A stretch of DNA of 49,888 bases from Bacillota bacterium (GTDB lineage: Bacteria > Bacillota > DSM-12270 > Thermacetogeniales > Thermacetogeniaceae): NCBI GenBank assembly GCA_029907475.1, contig JARYLU010000020.1:1-49888 (forward strand), written 5' to 3'. Positions 42,273 to 49,888 of the stretch are shown piece after piece. Every line of letters starts with the position of its first letter. Within the stretch, counting starts at the first letter, position 1. The notes beneath the pieces are model-generated. The model was not told the DNA's origin. It saw only the letters and a program-made list of their open reading frames with translations, and did not search any database. The translations under genes and the position numbers were made by a program.

Positions 42273-43546
42273 GCTTTCCACTCCTTCAATTTTCCCATTC
42301 TCTGCTTTCCTATTCTATGCGATGAATTCCCTTCTTTTTCTTTTAAAGCCCGGAGGAGCTTCAACCAGTTTAAAAGATAAACCGGTAAGAGAAATTTCTT
42401 TCTCACATGCTCCTTACCGGCCTCTCCCAGCCGCCGTCCCAAAACCGGGTCGCGCAGGAGTCCCCGGATCGCTGTAGCCGTCTCGGCAATGCTGTGGACT
42501 AAAAGCCCGGTACGACCGTGTTTAATCTGGTGCCGGATTCCTCCCACCGCACTCCCGACAACAGGCCGTGCCTTCCAGAGCGCTTCCGTCACGGTAAGGC
42601 CAAACCCCTCCCTCAGCGATTTCTGCACAACAACAGCCGCGGTGCGCTGCAGGGCGTTAATTTCTAAATCACTGTCCGGATTTAAGGAGAATACCTTGAT
42701 ATCGGGGTCGCCACCTGCCGCCTCCTGAACCTCAGCCAGGACCTGCGCAGCCTCGGGGTCATCGGCCGCGCTCCCCCCGGCCAGCACGAGCTGGGCCGGA
42801 ATGCCATAACGGGCAGCCCGGAAAGCGTCAATAACCCCAAGGGGGTCCTTCAAACGGTCAAAACGCGAAACCTGCAGGACCACCGGGCGGTCCACGTCCA
42901 CCCCCAGCCGCGTCAAAATTTCCTCCTGCTCGATAGGTGTTAACTCCTGGTTTTTTTGACTCAAGGGATCGATCCCCGGCGCCATCGTATGCTGGGTGAC
43001 GTGGAGATCGGGGCGCAGGTATTCCGGGAGGTGAAAGATCGCGAGATCGAACTGGTCAACATACTCCCGGAGAAACCGCCAGACCCGCCGGTCCGCCTGC
43101 GTCGGATCGACGTGGCAGTACCAGATCCACCGGGCACGGGATTCCGCCCGCCGCGCCACCAGACCCAAAGGCTGGAGATCGTGAATGACGACAAAATCGA
43201 CATCCGGATCTACAAGCTCCAGGTTCGCCTGGATCCCTTTTTGATAGGCGTGCACCAGGGCCGGGGTGAAGTCCAGCTTTTGCCCGTGCAAAGCGTTGTG
43301 AAAGGTTTTTGTGGCGCGGAAGAATTCTTCCTCTGCCTGCATCACCGACCAGGCGCAGGCAAGTCCTGCGGCCCTCATGAGGGGAGCCAGGCTGCTTAAA
43401 AGTTCGGCAACTCCCCCTCCGATTGCTGTAGAATTAACGTGCTGGATCGAGGCTCCCTGGAGCCGCTCCCTGCAATTTTGCAAAGCCGCCCTTGTACCCG
43501 GTTCCAGAAAAACGTAGTAATCCTCCAAACGAAAGGTCCGCCCCAT
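42269..43546 (-). CDS. treT: Trehalose synthase, glycosyl-transferring (TreT-like, GT4)
   Basis: The 425-residue protein has IQHVNSTAIGGGVAELLSSL near residue 34 and VVIHDLQPLGL near 120. WYCHVDPTQADRRVWRFLR follows near 144, a hallmark of TreT. The GT4 donor site comprises VLQVSRFDRLKDP, KSLREGFGLTVTEALWK and VGGIRHQI. TreT enzymes join NDP-glucose and glucose into trehalose in one reversible step. The basic C-terminal tail is extra. It lies between otsB and galU in the operon, so the cell would carry two trehalose routes. Confidence 0.83.
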   Translation of the reverse strand: MGRTFRLEDYYVFLEPGTRAALQNCRERLQGASIQHVNSTAIGGGVAELLSSLAPLMRAAGLACAWSVMQAEEEFFRATKTFHNALHGQKLDFTPALVHAYQKGIQANLELVDPDVDFVVIHDLQPLGLVARRAESRARWIWYCHVDPTQADRRVWRFLREYVDQFDLAIFHLPEYLRPDLHVTQHTMAPGIDPLSQKNQELTPIEQEEILTRLGVDVDRPVVLQVSRFDRLKDPLGVIDAFRAARYGIPAQLVLAGGSAADDPEAAQVLAEVQEAAGGDPDIKVFSLNPDSDLEINALQRTAAVVVQKSLREGFGLTVTEALWKARPVVGSAVGGIRHQIKHGRTGLLVHSIAETATAIRGLLRDPVLGRRLGEAGKEHVRKKFLLPVYLLNWLKLLRALKEKEGNSSHRIGKQRMGKLKEWKA

Positions 43547-43579
43547 CTTACCCCTGCCCTCTTATTAATTCTCCATGGA

Positions 43580-44419
43580 TTATACGCCAGCAGGCCGGGA
43601 AAATTCCCTGTTGTTAAACCGTTTTAATGCAATCTGGTGCCGGTCCTGAAAAATATCCGCAAGAAAAAGTGCAACATCGCCGGGGTCATCCAGCCGGTAC
43701 CGCGCCGCGCTTTCCCTGGGGTGCCGGGAGATCAGAACGCCCAATCCGATTTCCGCGACAGCACGAAAGGCGTCCTCATCGGTATCGTCATCTCCCAGGT
43801 AGACAGGAAAAGCCCCGCGCCAACCGGAAAGCAGAAATTTTACTCCCTCTCCTTTGTTAGCCAGGGCGGGGCAAAATTCCAGCACTTTCTTTCCGCTTCT
43901 CAAAACAAAACCTGCCTCCTGAAGCAAGGGCCGGACTTCCCTGCAAATCCGGCGGAGCACCTCAACCCCTTCATGAGGAAAAGCCAGGCGGTAATGCAGG
44001 GCCAAGGCGATATCTTTATTTTCGAGAAGAAAACCCTTTTTCCCTTCCAGAAGTGGTTCCAGCTTCCTGGTTAATTTTTTTACCCAGGCTCTCGCCTCCC
44101 CCCCTTCTTCACCTCTCCAGACCTCCTCTCCGGTAGGGTACCTGATCACCAGCCCGTGTACCCCTGCCAGGTAAAGCCCGCGGACGGGCAAGAGCCTTTT
44201 TAAGTCATCAATCCCCCGCCCGCTGACAACAGCAACCCGCAGGCCGGGGCAAAGGCAAAGCCCGGCGAGCATCTCGAGCAAATGACCGGGCGGGCGGGCC
44301 TGCTCCGGGGTCGCAGCGAAGGGAACAAGGGTACCATCATAATCTAATAAAAGGAAGAGGCGCCCCTCTTTCCGGATCAATTTTCGAAGCTCGGCGCGGA
44401 TCTGAGGAGAGTTAGACAT
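43580..44419 (-). CDS. otsB: Trehalose-6-phosphate phosphatase
   Basis: The 279-residue HAD-superfamily protein has motif [13 protein letters not shown] (about 22, with the nucleophile Asp), motif [12 protein letters not shown], and motif [16 protein letters not shown] near 215. The cap region includes [16 protein letters not shown]. It removes phosphate from trehalose-6-phosphate made by OtsA, whose stop lies only four bases upstream in the same operon. Confidence 0.9.
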   Translation of the reverse strand: MSNSPQIRAELRKLIRKEGRLFLLLDYDGTLVPFAATPEQARPPGHLLEMLAGLCLCPGLRVAVVSGRGIDDLKRLLPVRGLYLAGVHGLVIRYPTGEEVWRGEEGGEARAWVKKLTRKLEPLLEGKKGFLLENKDIALALHYRLAFPHEGVEVLRRICREVRPLLQEAGFVLRSGKKVLEFCPALANKGEGVKFLLSGWRGAFPVYLGDDDTDEDAFRAVAEIGLGVLISRHPRESAARYRLDDPGDVALFLADIFQDRHQIALKRFNNREFSRPAGV

Positions 44420-44422
44420 TTT

Positions 44423-46003
44423 TTAAAATCTTTCTCCTTTTGTAGCTTTACTGCTCCAAAAAGCTGCGAGGTCCGCTTTTTTCTCTTTGCCTCGCCCCCT
44501 GGTCTCGACTTTGAGCGGGGACCGGATACCGGTTTGTTGCTCATTCCGGAAAACTCTCAGGGCCGGTTCTGCGCCTTTCGCGCTCCATTCGGCAAGGAAA
44601 GTATCGATCCACCAGGTAACGTCCCGGCGGGCAACCAGGTCGTAAAGGGCCTCCATCCGCCGCGTTTTTTCAGCCTCAGGCATCTCCAGCCCAAACCTGA
44701 TCTGGTCGCCCAATTCCTCAGGATTATAAGGATTTATAAAAAGCGCCGGCGCGAGTTCCTCCGCAGCGCCTGCGAAGGGACTTAAAATGAGAACTCCATT
44801 TCCCGCGTGACTTGCCACATATTCCTTCGCAACAAGATTGAGCCCGTCCCGGAGAGGGGTAACGAGAAGCAGGTCGGCGGCGAGGTAGTAAGCAACCAGC
44901 TCGGAACGCGACAGTGCCCGGTAAAAGTAAACAACCGGGGTCCAGCCGGGCTTCCCGAACCGCCCGTTGATCCGGCCGACGATTTCCTCTACCTCACGCC
45001 GCAAACTCTGGTATTCCGCAACCCCGGGACGGGTTGGGACGGCAACCTGGACGTAAGTGAAGCGACCGCAGTATGCAGGGTTCTTCTCGAAAAAAAGCTC
45101 GATCCCGAGCAGCCTTTCTTTGATTCCCTTGGTATAGTCCAGGCGGTCGACACCCAAGGCCACATACCCGGTCCCGAGCAAATCCCTGAGCTCGCGCGCC
45201 TGGGAGCGCACTTCGGGCCGCCGGGCCAACCCGGCGAAAGCCTCATAATCAACACCTACAGGGATGCTCCGAACCAGGACCCGCCTGCCCTCCCACTCGA
45301 CAGCGCCCCTTTCGTGATCGGCGCGGGCCCCTAAAATTAACTCAACCGAATTTAAAAAATTACGGCAGTATTTTTGAACGTGAAAACCAAGGAGATCGCT
45401 CCCCAGGAGCCCGGTCAAAATCTCCCGGGCCTGGGGGAGAACGCCGAAGATGTCGGGATCGGGGAAGGGAATGTGCCAGAAAAATCCAATCCGGGCTTGC
45501 GGATTTTCGGCACGAATCAAGCCGGGGACAAGGGGAAGGTGGTAATCGTGCACCCAGATGAAATCCCCCGGGGCAGCTTCCTCGCAGGTGATTTTGGCAA
45601 ACTTTTCGTTTACATTCCGGTAGAAAACCCAGGCTTCCGGGTTGTAGCTGCATCTTTCTAAAAAGTAGTGGCATAAAGGCCAGAGGACCCTGTTGGCATA
45701 GACGTGATAGTACCCCTCGACCTCTTCCGGGGTTAAAATAACTTCACGCAAGGTATACCGGGAGCGATCCAGGGGAACACCGATCCTCGCCCCGGGGAAA
45801 TCCCGCCCGAGGCGCCCTCCCCAGGCGATCCAGACCCCCTGCGCGGCAATCGCCAGGGGTTCTAAAGCGGATACAAGGCCGCCCGAAGCTCTTTCTCCTT
45901 TGAGACCCTGGGGCGTCTCCTGCAAGACGAGCGAGGCACGGTTGGAAACAAGCACAATCTTACCTGTATTCAGCCCTTCCAGACTTTTCAACCGCCTTTC
46001 CAT
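44423..46003 (-). CDS. otsA: Trehalose-6-phosphate synthase
   Basis: ATG 46003 is chosen, with AAGGAGG upstream; the frame is open further but without support. The 526-residue GT20 protein has the N-terminal loop LVSNRASLVLQETPQGLKGE and ASGGLVSALEPL, then WVHDYHLPLVPGLI, GFFWHIPFPDPDIF, and donor-site segments ALGVDRLDYTKGIKERL and LRDGLNLVAKEYVA. The C-terminal 40 residues, with RGRGKEKK, are an extra tail. It transfers glucose from UDP-glucose to glucose-6-phosphate. Confidence 0.92.
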   Translation of the reverse strand: MERRLKSLEGLNTGKIVLVSNRASLVLQETPQGLKGERASGGLVSALEPLAIAAQGVWIAWGGRLGRDFPGARIGVPLDRSRYTLREVILTPEEVEGYYHVYANRVLWPLCHYFLERCSYNPEAWVFYRNVNEKFAKITCEEAAPGDFIWVHDYHLPLVPGLIRAENPQARIGFFWHIPFPDPDIFGVLPQAREILTGLLGSDLLGFHVQKYCRNFLNSVELILGARADHERGAVEWEGRRVLVRSIPVGVDYEAFAGLARRPEVRSQARELRDLLGTGYVALGVDRLDYTKGIKERLLGIELFFEKNPAYCGRFTYVQVAVPTRPGVAEYQSLRREVEEIVGRINGRFGKPGWTPVVYFYRALSRSELVAYYLAADLLLVTPLRDGLNLVAKEYVASHAGNGVLILSPFAGAAEELAPALFINPYNPEELGDQIRFGLEMPEAEKTRRMEALYDLVARRDVTWWIDTFLAEWSAKGAEPALRVFRNEQQTGIRSPLKVETRGRGKEKKADLAAFWSSKATKGERF

Positions 46004-46053
46004 CACCACTCCTCCTTCCGTCTTTGTATCCCGAACCGGAAAGCCAAAAACGA

Positions 46054-48276
46054 TTAAGGATGAATAACAACCTTCACTTCTCCCTCGCACCTGATTACAT
46101 TGCAGAAGGTTTTCCCCCGGCTCCGGGCAAATTCGAGTTCCACATGCCCTGACCCCACCACAAGATTTTGCACGTAAAGCTCACTTAACCACTCCGGGAG
46201 AAAAGGTTTGCCAACCAGGATTTCGTTTCCCCGGCAACTCAAGCCGAGCATTGCCCGGAGAAACAAAAAGACGCTGCCGACCGCCCAGGCCTGGGGATCG
46301 CAAGAAGTAGGATAGCGGACCGGTCCCCCCACCTCGCGCCGGGCGAAGCCGCAAAAAAGCTCCGGAAGCCGGTAGTAGGGGAAAAACAGGGCTGCCTCAT
46401 AAATGTCGGTAAGGAGGCGCTCAAGCAGCGCGAACTGCTCGTAGTGACGCAGGCCTTGCGCAATAATGGCGTTATCGTGGGGCCAAACCGAACCGTTGTG
46501 ATAGCTCATGGGATTGTAAGCTTTTTCCGCCGCGCTCATGGTCCTGATCCCCCAGCCAGAATAAAGATCCGGTTCGAAAAGCCGCTGTGCTACCCGCTCT
46601 GCCTGGGGCGCAGGCAAAATCCCGGTAAAGAGACATTGACCCGGATTCGACACAATTGTCTTCAAAGGGCGTTTCTTGTAATCCAGACAGAAGGCAAGAA
46701 ACCCTTCCTCCTGCATCCAAAAATCCCGCAAGAATTGATCTCGCACGCGGGAAGCCTCCTGGGTTAACCTCGCTCCTTCCCTGTAGTCCCCCAGCACAAA
46801 CATCAGGTCTGCGGCATACCTGAGTGCGAGGTAAAGATATGCCTGCACTTCTACGAGGGCAAGCGGTCCCCGGGGGATACTTCCGTCCTGATCCACCACC
46901 CCATCCCAGGAGTCTTTCCACCCCTGGTTCGTAAGACCGTGTTCCGACTCTCTCAAGTATTCGACATAACCATCCCCATCCAGGTCTCCATACTCCCGGT
47001 ACCAGTCCAAACACTTGTAGAGAGGGCCGGCCAGTTCTTCTAAAAAGTCCCGGTCTCCCGTCCAGTAGTAGACCTCGGCCAAAAGGATGATGAACCAGAG
47101 CGTGGCGTCAACGGAACCGTAGTAGGGGGTATGGGGAACTTCCCGAGCGCAAGCCATTTCACCGCGTCTGATTTCGTGAAAGATCTTTCCCGGCCTCTCC
47201 TCCCGCCAGGAGTCGACTTTCTGCCCCTGGTAACCGGCCAGAAAACGGAGGGAATCTTTCGCGATCTTGGGATTCAGAATGAGCGTCTGCCAGGATGCAA
47301 TCAAGGCGTCCCGCCCGAAGGGGGCGGCGTACCAGGGAATGCCTGCATCCACAATCCGCCCCATTCCGGTATAATCAGTCATTAAAGCCCGCAGATCGGT
47401 CACGGCCCGGCCGACCATCTGGTTAAAATGGCTGTTGTCCGAGGTAAAGGAGGTGCACTCCCGCCGCCATTCCGAGTAGCTTTTAGCCAGATCGTAGGAG
47501 GCGCGGGGGAAAGCGATTTCGATATTGTCATCTCCTGGGCTCCCCGGCCAGTAGCCGGATGAGCCGGGTGGTTGCACCTCTCCTTCCCTTCGTTCAATGA
47601 AGGGGGTCACCTGGACAAAAATATAGCGTCTTTTTTGGGGAAGAAGATTTAGTTCAAATTCGGCAATCCCGTGACCACCCTCGGCCCAGATCCGATCGGG
47701 AAAAGGAGAAAAGGCGATGAAGGTGGAGCGCCGGATTTGATCCCTTCCCACGTAGGAAAAAAGGAAACCATCGCGCCGTACCGCTAAAGGGTCGTAAACG
47801 CCCCGCACCGCCCGCTGCGCTCCCCTGACCTCGAAGATGTCGGCAAAATCGGCACAGAACACAAGGCGTACCCGGAGCGTAATAGGGCAGGAAGCAAAAC
47901 TCACGAAACGCACCCGCTGGTACAGGCTGTGCCTTAAAACCCTAAGCGTCCGCTGGTGGATTGTTTGCAGGGGCACTACCGCCCCATCATCGGTTTTAAA
48001 CTCGCTGTTGGTCGCCTCAATGCGCGAAAAATGACTCTCCCGCGTCACCCCGGAGAGGAAAACAGGCCTGGTACCGGCCAGGTAAACCTCGAAACAGCTG
48101 AGGAATCTGGTATCCATATAGTAAAGACCCAGTCCGGCGCGGTTTTCTCGAGGGATTTCTCCGCCTGGTAAGGAAACGAGAAATACTTCACCCTCTTTCA
48201 GGACTTCGGTGACCGGCTGAATTTCCTGGGGGGAAATCCGCCAGATATCCATGGGATGCAGGGGACAGATCGACAA
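46054..48276 (-). CDS. Glycogen-debranching-like glycoside hydrolase (amylo-alpha-1,6-glucosidase type)
   Basis: TTG 48276 is used; ATG 48252 is a shorter alternative and neither has an ideal ribosome binding site. The 740-residue protein has an N-terminal glycogen-debranching domain (about 25-220, RENRAGLGLYYMDTRFLSCFEV) and a C-terminal (alpha/alpha)6 barrel (about 280-700). The barrel shows IPWYAAPFGRDALIASWQTL, the acidic cluster in DGDGYVEYLRES, and YHNGSVWPHDNAIIAQGL. Archaeal and bacterial relatives act on glycogen branches or other alpha-glucans. It is the second gene of the operon and would supply glucose or glucose-1-phosphate for trehalose synthesis (inference). Confidence 0.83.
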   Translation of the reverse strand: MSICPLHPMDIWRISPQEIQPVTEVLKEGEVFLVSLPGGEIPRENRAGLGLYYMDTRFLSCFEVYLAGTRPVFLSGVTRESHFSRIEATNSEFKTDDGAVVPLQTIHQRTLRVLRHSLYQRVRFVSFASCPITLRVRLVFCADFADIFEVRGAQRAVRGVYDPLAVRRDGFLFSYVGRDQIRRSTFIAFSPFPDRIWAEGGHGIAEFELNLLPQKRRYIFVQVTPFIERREGEVQPPGSSGYWPGSPGDDNIEIAFPRASYDLAKSYSEWRRECTSFTSDNSHFNQMVGRAVTDLRALMTDYTGMGRIVDAGIPWYAAPFGRDALIASWQTLILNPKIAKDSLRFLAGYQGQKVDSWREERPGKIFHEIRRGEMACAREVPHTPYYGSVDATLWFIILLAEVYYWTGDRDFLEELAGPLYKCLDWYREYGDLDGDGYVEYLRESEHGLTNQGWKDSWDGVVDQDGSIPRGPLALVEVQAYLYLALRYAADLMFVLGDYREGARLTQEASRVRDQFLRDFWMQEEGFLAFCLDYKKRPLKTIVSNPGQCLFTGILPAPQAERVAQRLFEPDLYSGWGIRTMSAAEKAYNPMSYHNGSVWPHDNAIIAQGLRHYEQFALLERLLTDIYEAALFFPYYRLPELFCGFARREVGGPVRYPTSCDPQAWAVGSVFLFLRAMLGLSCRGNEILVGKPFLPEWLSELYVQNLVVGSGHVELEFARSRGKTFCNVIRCEGEVKVVIHP

Positions 48277-48307
48277 GGAAGTTTTCGCACTCCTCTCTCA
48301 ACGATTT

Positions 48308-49516
48308 TTAGTTCGCAGCGGTTCCGGCAAAACCAAACTTGCCCGCGGCTGCCTGCCTGTAAACAGCCTCGGTGCGGTCAACCATAATTTCCTGCGTGAA
48401 AGCGGTCCGCACTCTCTCTAACCCGTTTTCTGCCAGGATACGAGCCAGTTTTGGGTCCTCAAGGAGAGCAATCAACCTCTCCGCGAGCTCCCGGTAACTC
48501 CCCTTCTCGATCAAAAGCCCGCTTCTTTCATCTTCAATGATTTCGGGCATCCCTCCCGCCTTACTGGCAACGACCGGGCGCCCCGAAGCCATCGCCTCCA
48601 GGAGCGCAATTCCAAAAGGCTCTTCAAAGCAGGAGGGATAAATGCAAACATCCGCGGCCTGGTACATGACAGGCATCTCTTCCCAGGGGAAGAAGCGGAC
48701 AAAAATATGATCTGTCAGGTCCAGTTTTTCAGCAAGGGCCATGATTTGAGCAACCTCTTGATCCCGCACCCGTTCCCAGTCAACGGTCTGTTCCGTCCCG
48801 GCAAGCACCAGCAAGACATCGGGAAAAGCCTTTTTTACTTCTTTTAAGGCCCGGACGGCGAGGTGAGAACCCTTTGCGAAACTCATCCGGGCCGGGTGGA
48901 AGATCACGCGCCTTCCTCTCAGCCGGGGAAACTTTTCCCGCGCCCGGGAACAGGCTTCTGAGTCTGCCGGCCGGAACCGGCTTAAATCGATCCCGTGATG
49001 AACAACAGTAATCCGGTCTTCAGGATAGCCGGAGGCGGCCAGTTCCTTCTTGAGATAGTGACTAACTGCGATTACCGCGTCCCACTGGCCGGCACACCAG
49101 AGCATCTCCTCCCAGAGCCTGTCCTCCCAAACATTGTGAGCAGTCAAAAGAAGCGGTATCCCTGCCTTGACTTTAAATTCTCCGAGAATTTGGGCGTGAA
49201 CCGGGGAAAAATAATGCATGTTATGGGCGTGGACCAGATTGGGCGCGCTTCTTTCTAGAAAAGAAGTAACTTTTTCTCCAATCTCCTGGCGGCGCTCCCT
49301 GATCAAACCGGGAGAAAAAGAATTCAGGTCCAGCAAAGGAGTCCGCAAGACGCGCACAGCATTCCAGAAAAACTCTTCCTCTCTCCCATCGCAGGCACCT
49401 GTAAGGAGGTCCACCTCCCAACCCCTTTTCATCAGTTCCGGTCCCAACAGGGCAAGGTGAGTTTCTACGCCTCCAATAACAGGGTGGAAAGCCCAGTGCA
49501 GCATTGCTACTTTCAC
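48308..49516 (-). CDS. GT4-family glycosyltransferase
   Basis: GTG 49516 follows AAGGAGGA. The 402-residue retaining glycosyltransferase has the acceptor-side loop HPVIGGVETHLALL (about 11), LVHAHNMHYFSPVHA, and AVSHYLKKEL. The donor-side region shows IFHPARMSFAKGSHLAV and YPSCFEEPFGIALLEAMASG with the E-x7-E motif, then VVASKAGGMPEII. It is the first gene of the trehalose/glucan operon. The product is not predicted; glucosylglycerate-, sucrose- or exopolysaccharide-type reactions are all possible. Confidence 0.83.
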   Translation of the reverse strand: MKVAMLHWAFHPVIGGVETHLALLGPELMKRGWEVDLLTGACDGREEEFFWNAVRVLRTPLLDLNSFSPGLIRERRQEIGEKVTSFLERSAPNLVHAHNMHYFSPVHAQILGEFKVKAGIPLLLTAHNVWEDRLWEEMLWCAGQWDAVIAVSHYLKKELAASGYPEDRITVVHHGIDLSRFRPADSEACSRAREKFPRLRGRRVIFHPARMSFAKGSHLAVRALKEVKKAFPDVLLVLAGTEQTVDWERVRDQEVAQIMALAEKLDLTDHIFVRFFPWEEMPVMYQAADVCIYPSCFEEPFGIALLEAMASGRPVVASKAGGMPEIIEDERSGLLIEKGSYRELAERLIALLEDPKLARILAENGLERVRTAFTQEIMVDRTEAVYRQAAAGKFGFAGTAAN

Positions 49517-49601
49517 AGTGCATCCTCCTTAGAATCAAATTTAAGAAAGCAACGACAGCAATCTTGCGCGATTCAATTTACTAGAACACCAGTTCCCTAA
49601 A

Positions 49602-49635
49602 TTGAAAGCGTTCAACTACTCAAAGCAATTGCTTT
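49602..49635. promoter_or_regulatory. Two palindromes in the operon leader (LacI/CcpA-like operator candidate)
   Basis: TTGAA-AGCG-TTCAA (49602-49615) is a dyad with a central CG, as in LacI/GalR/CcpA-family operators. AAAGCAATTGCTTT (49622-49635) is a perfect 14-base palindrome. Both lie between the promoter and the first gene of the leftward trehalose operon. Confidence 0.45.
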
Positions 49636-49767
49636 TAAAATTTTTGCCTGTTTTGTTCCAGAACCTTGAGCCAGAACAATTTGGGTTATTTGGAAGGTTA
49701 TTTTCGAAAAAAGAACGGGGAGCTTAAAGAAATGGAAATTTTCCGGGTACTTTTACAAGCAATTTAA

Positions 49768-49797
49768 ATTATACCATTAAGTTGCCTGGTCTGTAAA
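49768..49797 (-). promoter_or_regulatory. Promoter of the trehalose/glucan operon
   Basis: On the minus strand TTTACA (49797-49792) and a perfect TATAAT (49773-49768) are separated by 18 bases. The predicted leader to GTG 49516 is about 245 bases. Confidence 0.6.
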
Positions 49798-49806
49798 TAT
49801 TGTGAA

Positions 49807-49838
49807 AACAAAAGCTTTTTGCGCTGTAAGCTTTTTTT
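49807..49838. terminator. Terminator-like hairpin at the window edge
   Basis: AAAAGCTT (49810-49817) pairs with AAGCTTTT (49828-49835) followed by TTT. The symmetric A and T runs would allow either direction, and it probably ends a gene beyond the window. Confidence 0.45.
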
Positions 49839-49888
49839 AACTTCGGTGTAAACAGCAAACACCAAACACCGCTGTTTTTAAGCAAAAG

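Overview
The window reads as chromosomal DNA of an anaerobic, endospore-forming, flagellated Gram-positive bacterium of the clostridial type (Peptococcaceae / Desulfotomaculum / Thermacetogenium-like; the genus is inference). The grounds are strong AGGAGG-type ribosome binding sites with frequent TTG and GTG starts, a GerM-domain lipoprotein, MotAB, an NfnAB-type electron-bifurcating transhydrogenase, HD-GYP signalling proteins and a candidate selenoprotein.

Layout. 1-1890: AT-rich cluster of small proteins that share an N-Q-N-G-(T/S)-(A/S)-N motif fitting the curlin (amyloid) repeat consensus, with a structured leader and a terminator. 2056-4283: nfnA-nfnB. 4401-9134: accessory island holding a convergent putative restriction endonuclease and TSPPY-type DNA methyltransferase, a GIY-YIG protein and a frameshifted YjbQ gene, flanked by two same-direction copies of a small non-autonomous element. 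9212-9471: tRNA-Lys, tRNA-Gln, tRNA-His. 9704-13330: Cys-containing small protein, amidohydrolase (probably leaderless mRNA), DUF1648 protein, GerM lipoprotein, coiled-coil protein, and a stub of a thioredoxin-domain (DUF255) gene. 13318-16547: VIT/vWA protein with a MerR regulator and a MerR-style promoter. 16893-17566: TumE-type toxin-antitoxin pair. 17740-18506: Cys-rich protein and a frameshifted unknown gene. 18846-23578: two convergent HD-GYP signalling proteins. 23756-25622: histone-deacetylase-like hydrolase, integrase remnant, and tRNA-Arg, tRNA-Gly, tRNA-Pro.

25927-34173: FmdB zinc ribbon, then a nickel/peptide-type ABC operon (two permeases, two ATPases, lipoprotein receptor) interleaved with two SAM-dependent methyltransferases and preceded by a promoter with tandem repeats and a leader terminator. 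34390-36837: unknown protein, motA, motB. 36827-40759: sulfonate/nitrate/taurine-type ABC importer with a glycerol-dehydrogenase-like enzyme. 41100-49516: one long leftward operon for trehalose/glucan metabolism (GT4 glycosyltransferase, glycogen-debranching-like hydrolase, OtsA, OtsB, TreT-like synthase, GalU). Its last gene is a small NifU-domain protein whose second conserved cysteine is encoded by an in-frame TGA.

How the parts work together. GalU makes UDP-glucose, which OtsA/OtsB and the TreT-like enzyme can turn into trehalose by two routes. NfnAB couples NADH, ferredoxin and NADPH pools. The HD-GYP proteins and MotAB point to c-di-GMP-linked motility control. The best candidates for new biology are the TGA-containing NifU gene (probable selenocysteine), the curlin-motif mini-proteins, and the transporter operon with two methyltransferases.
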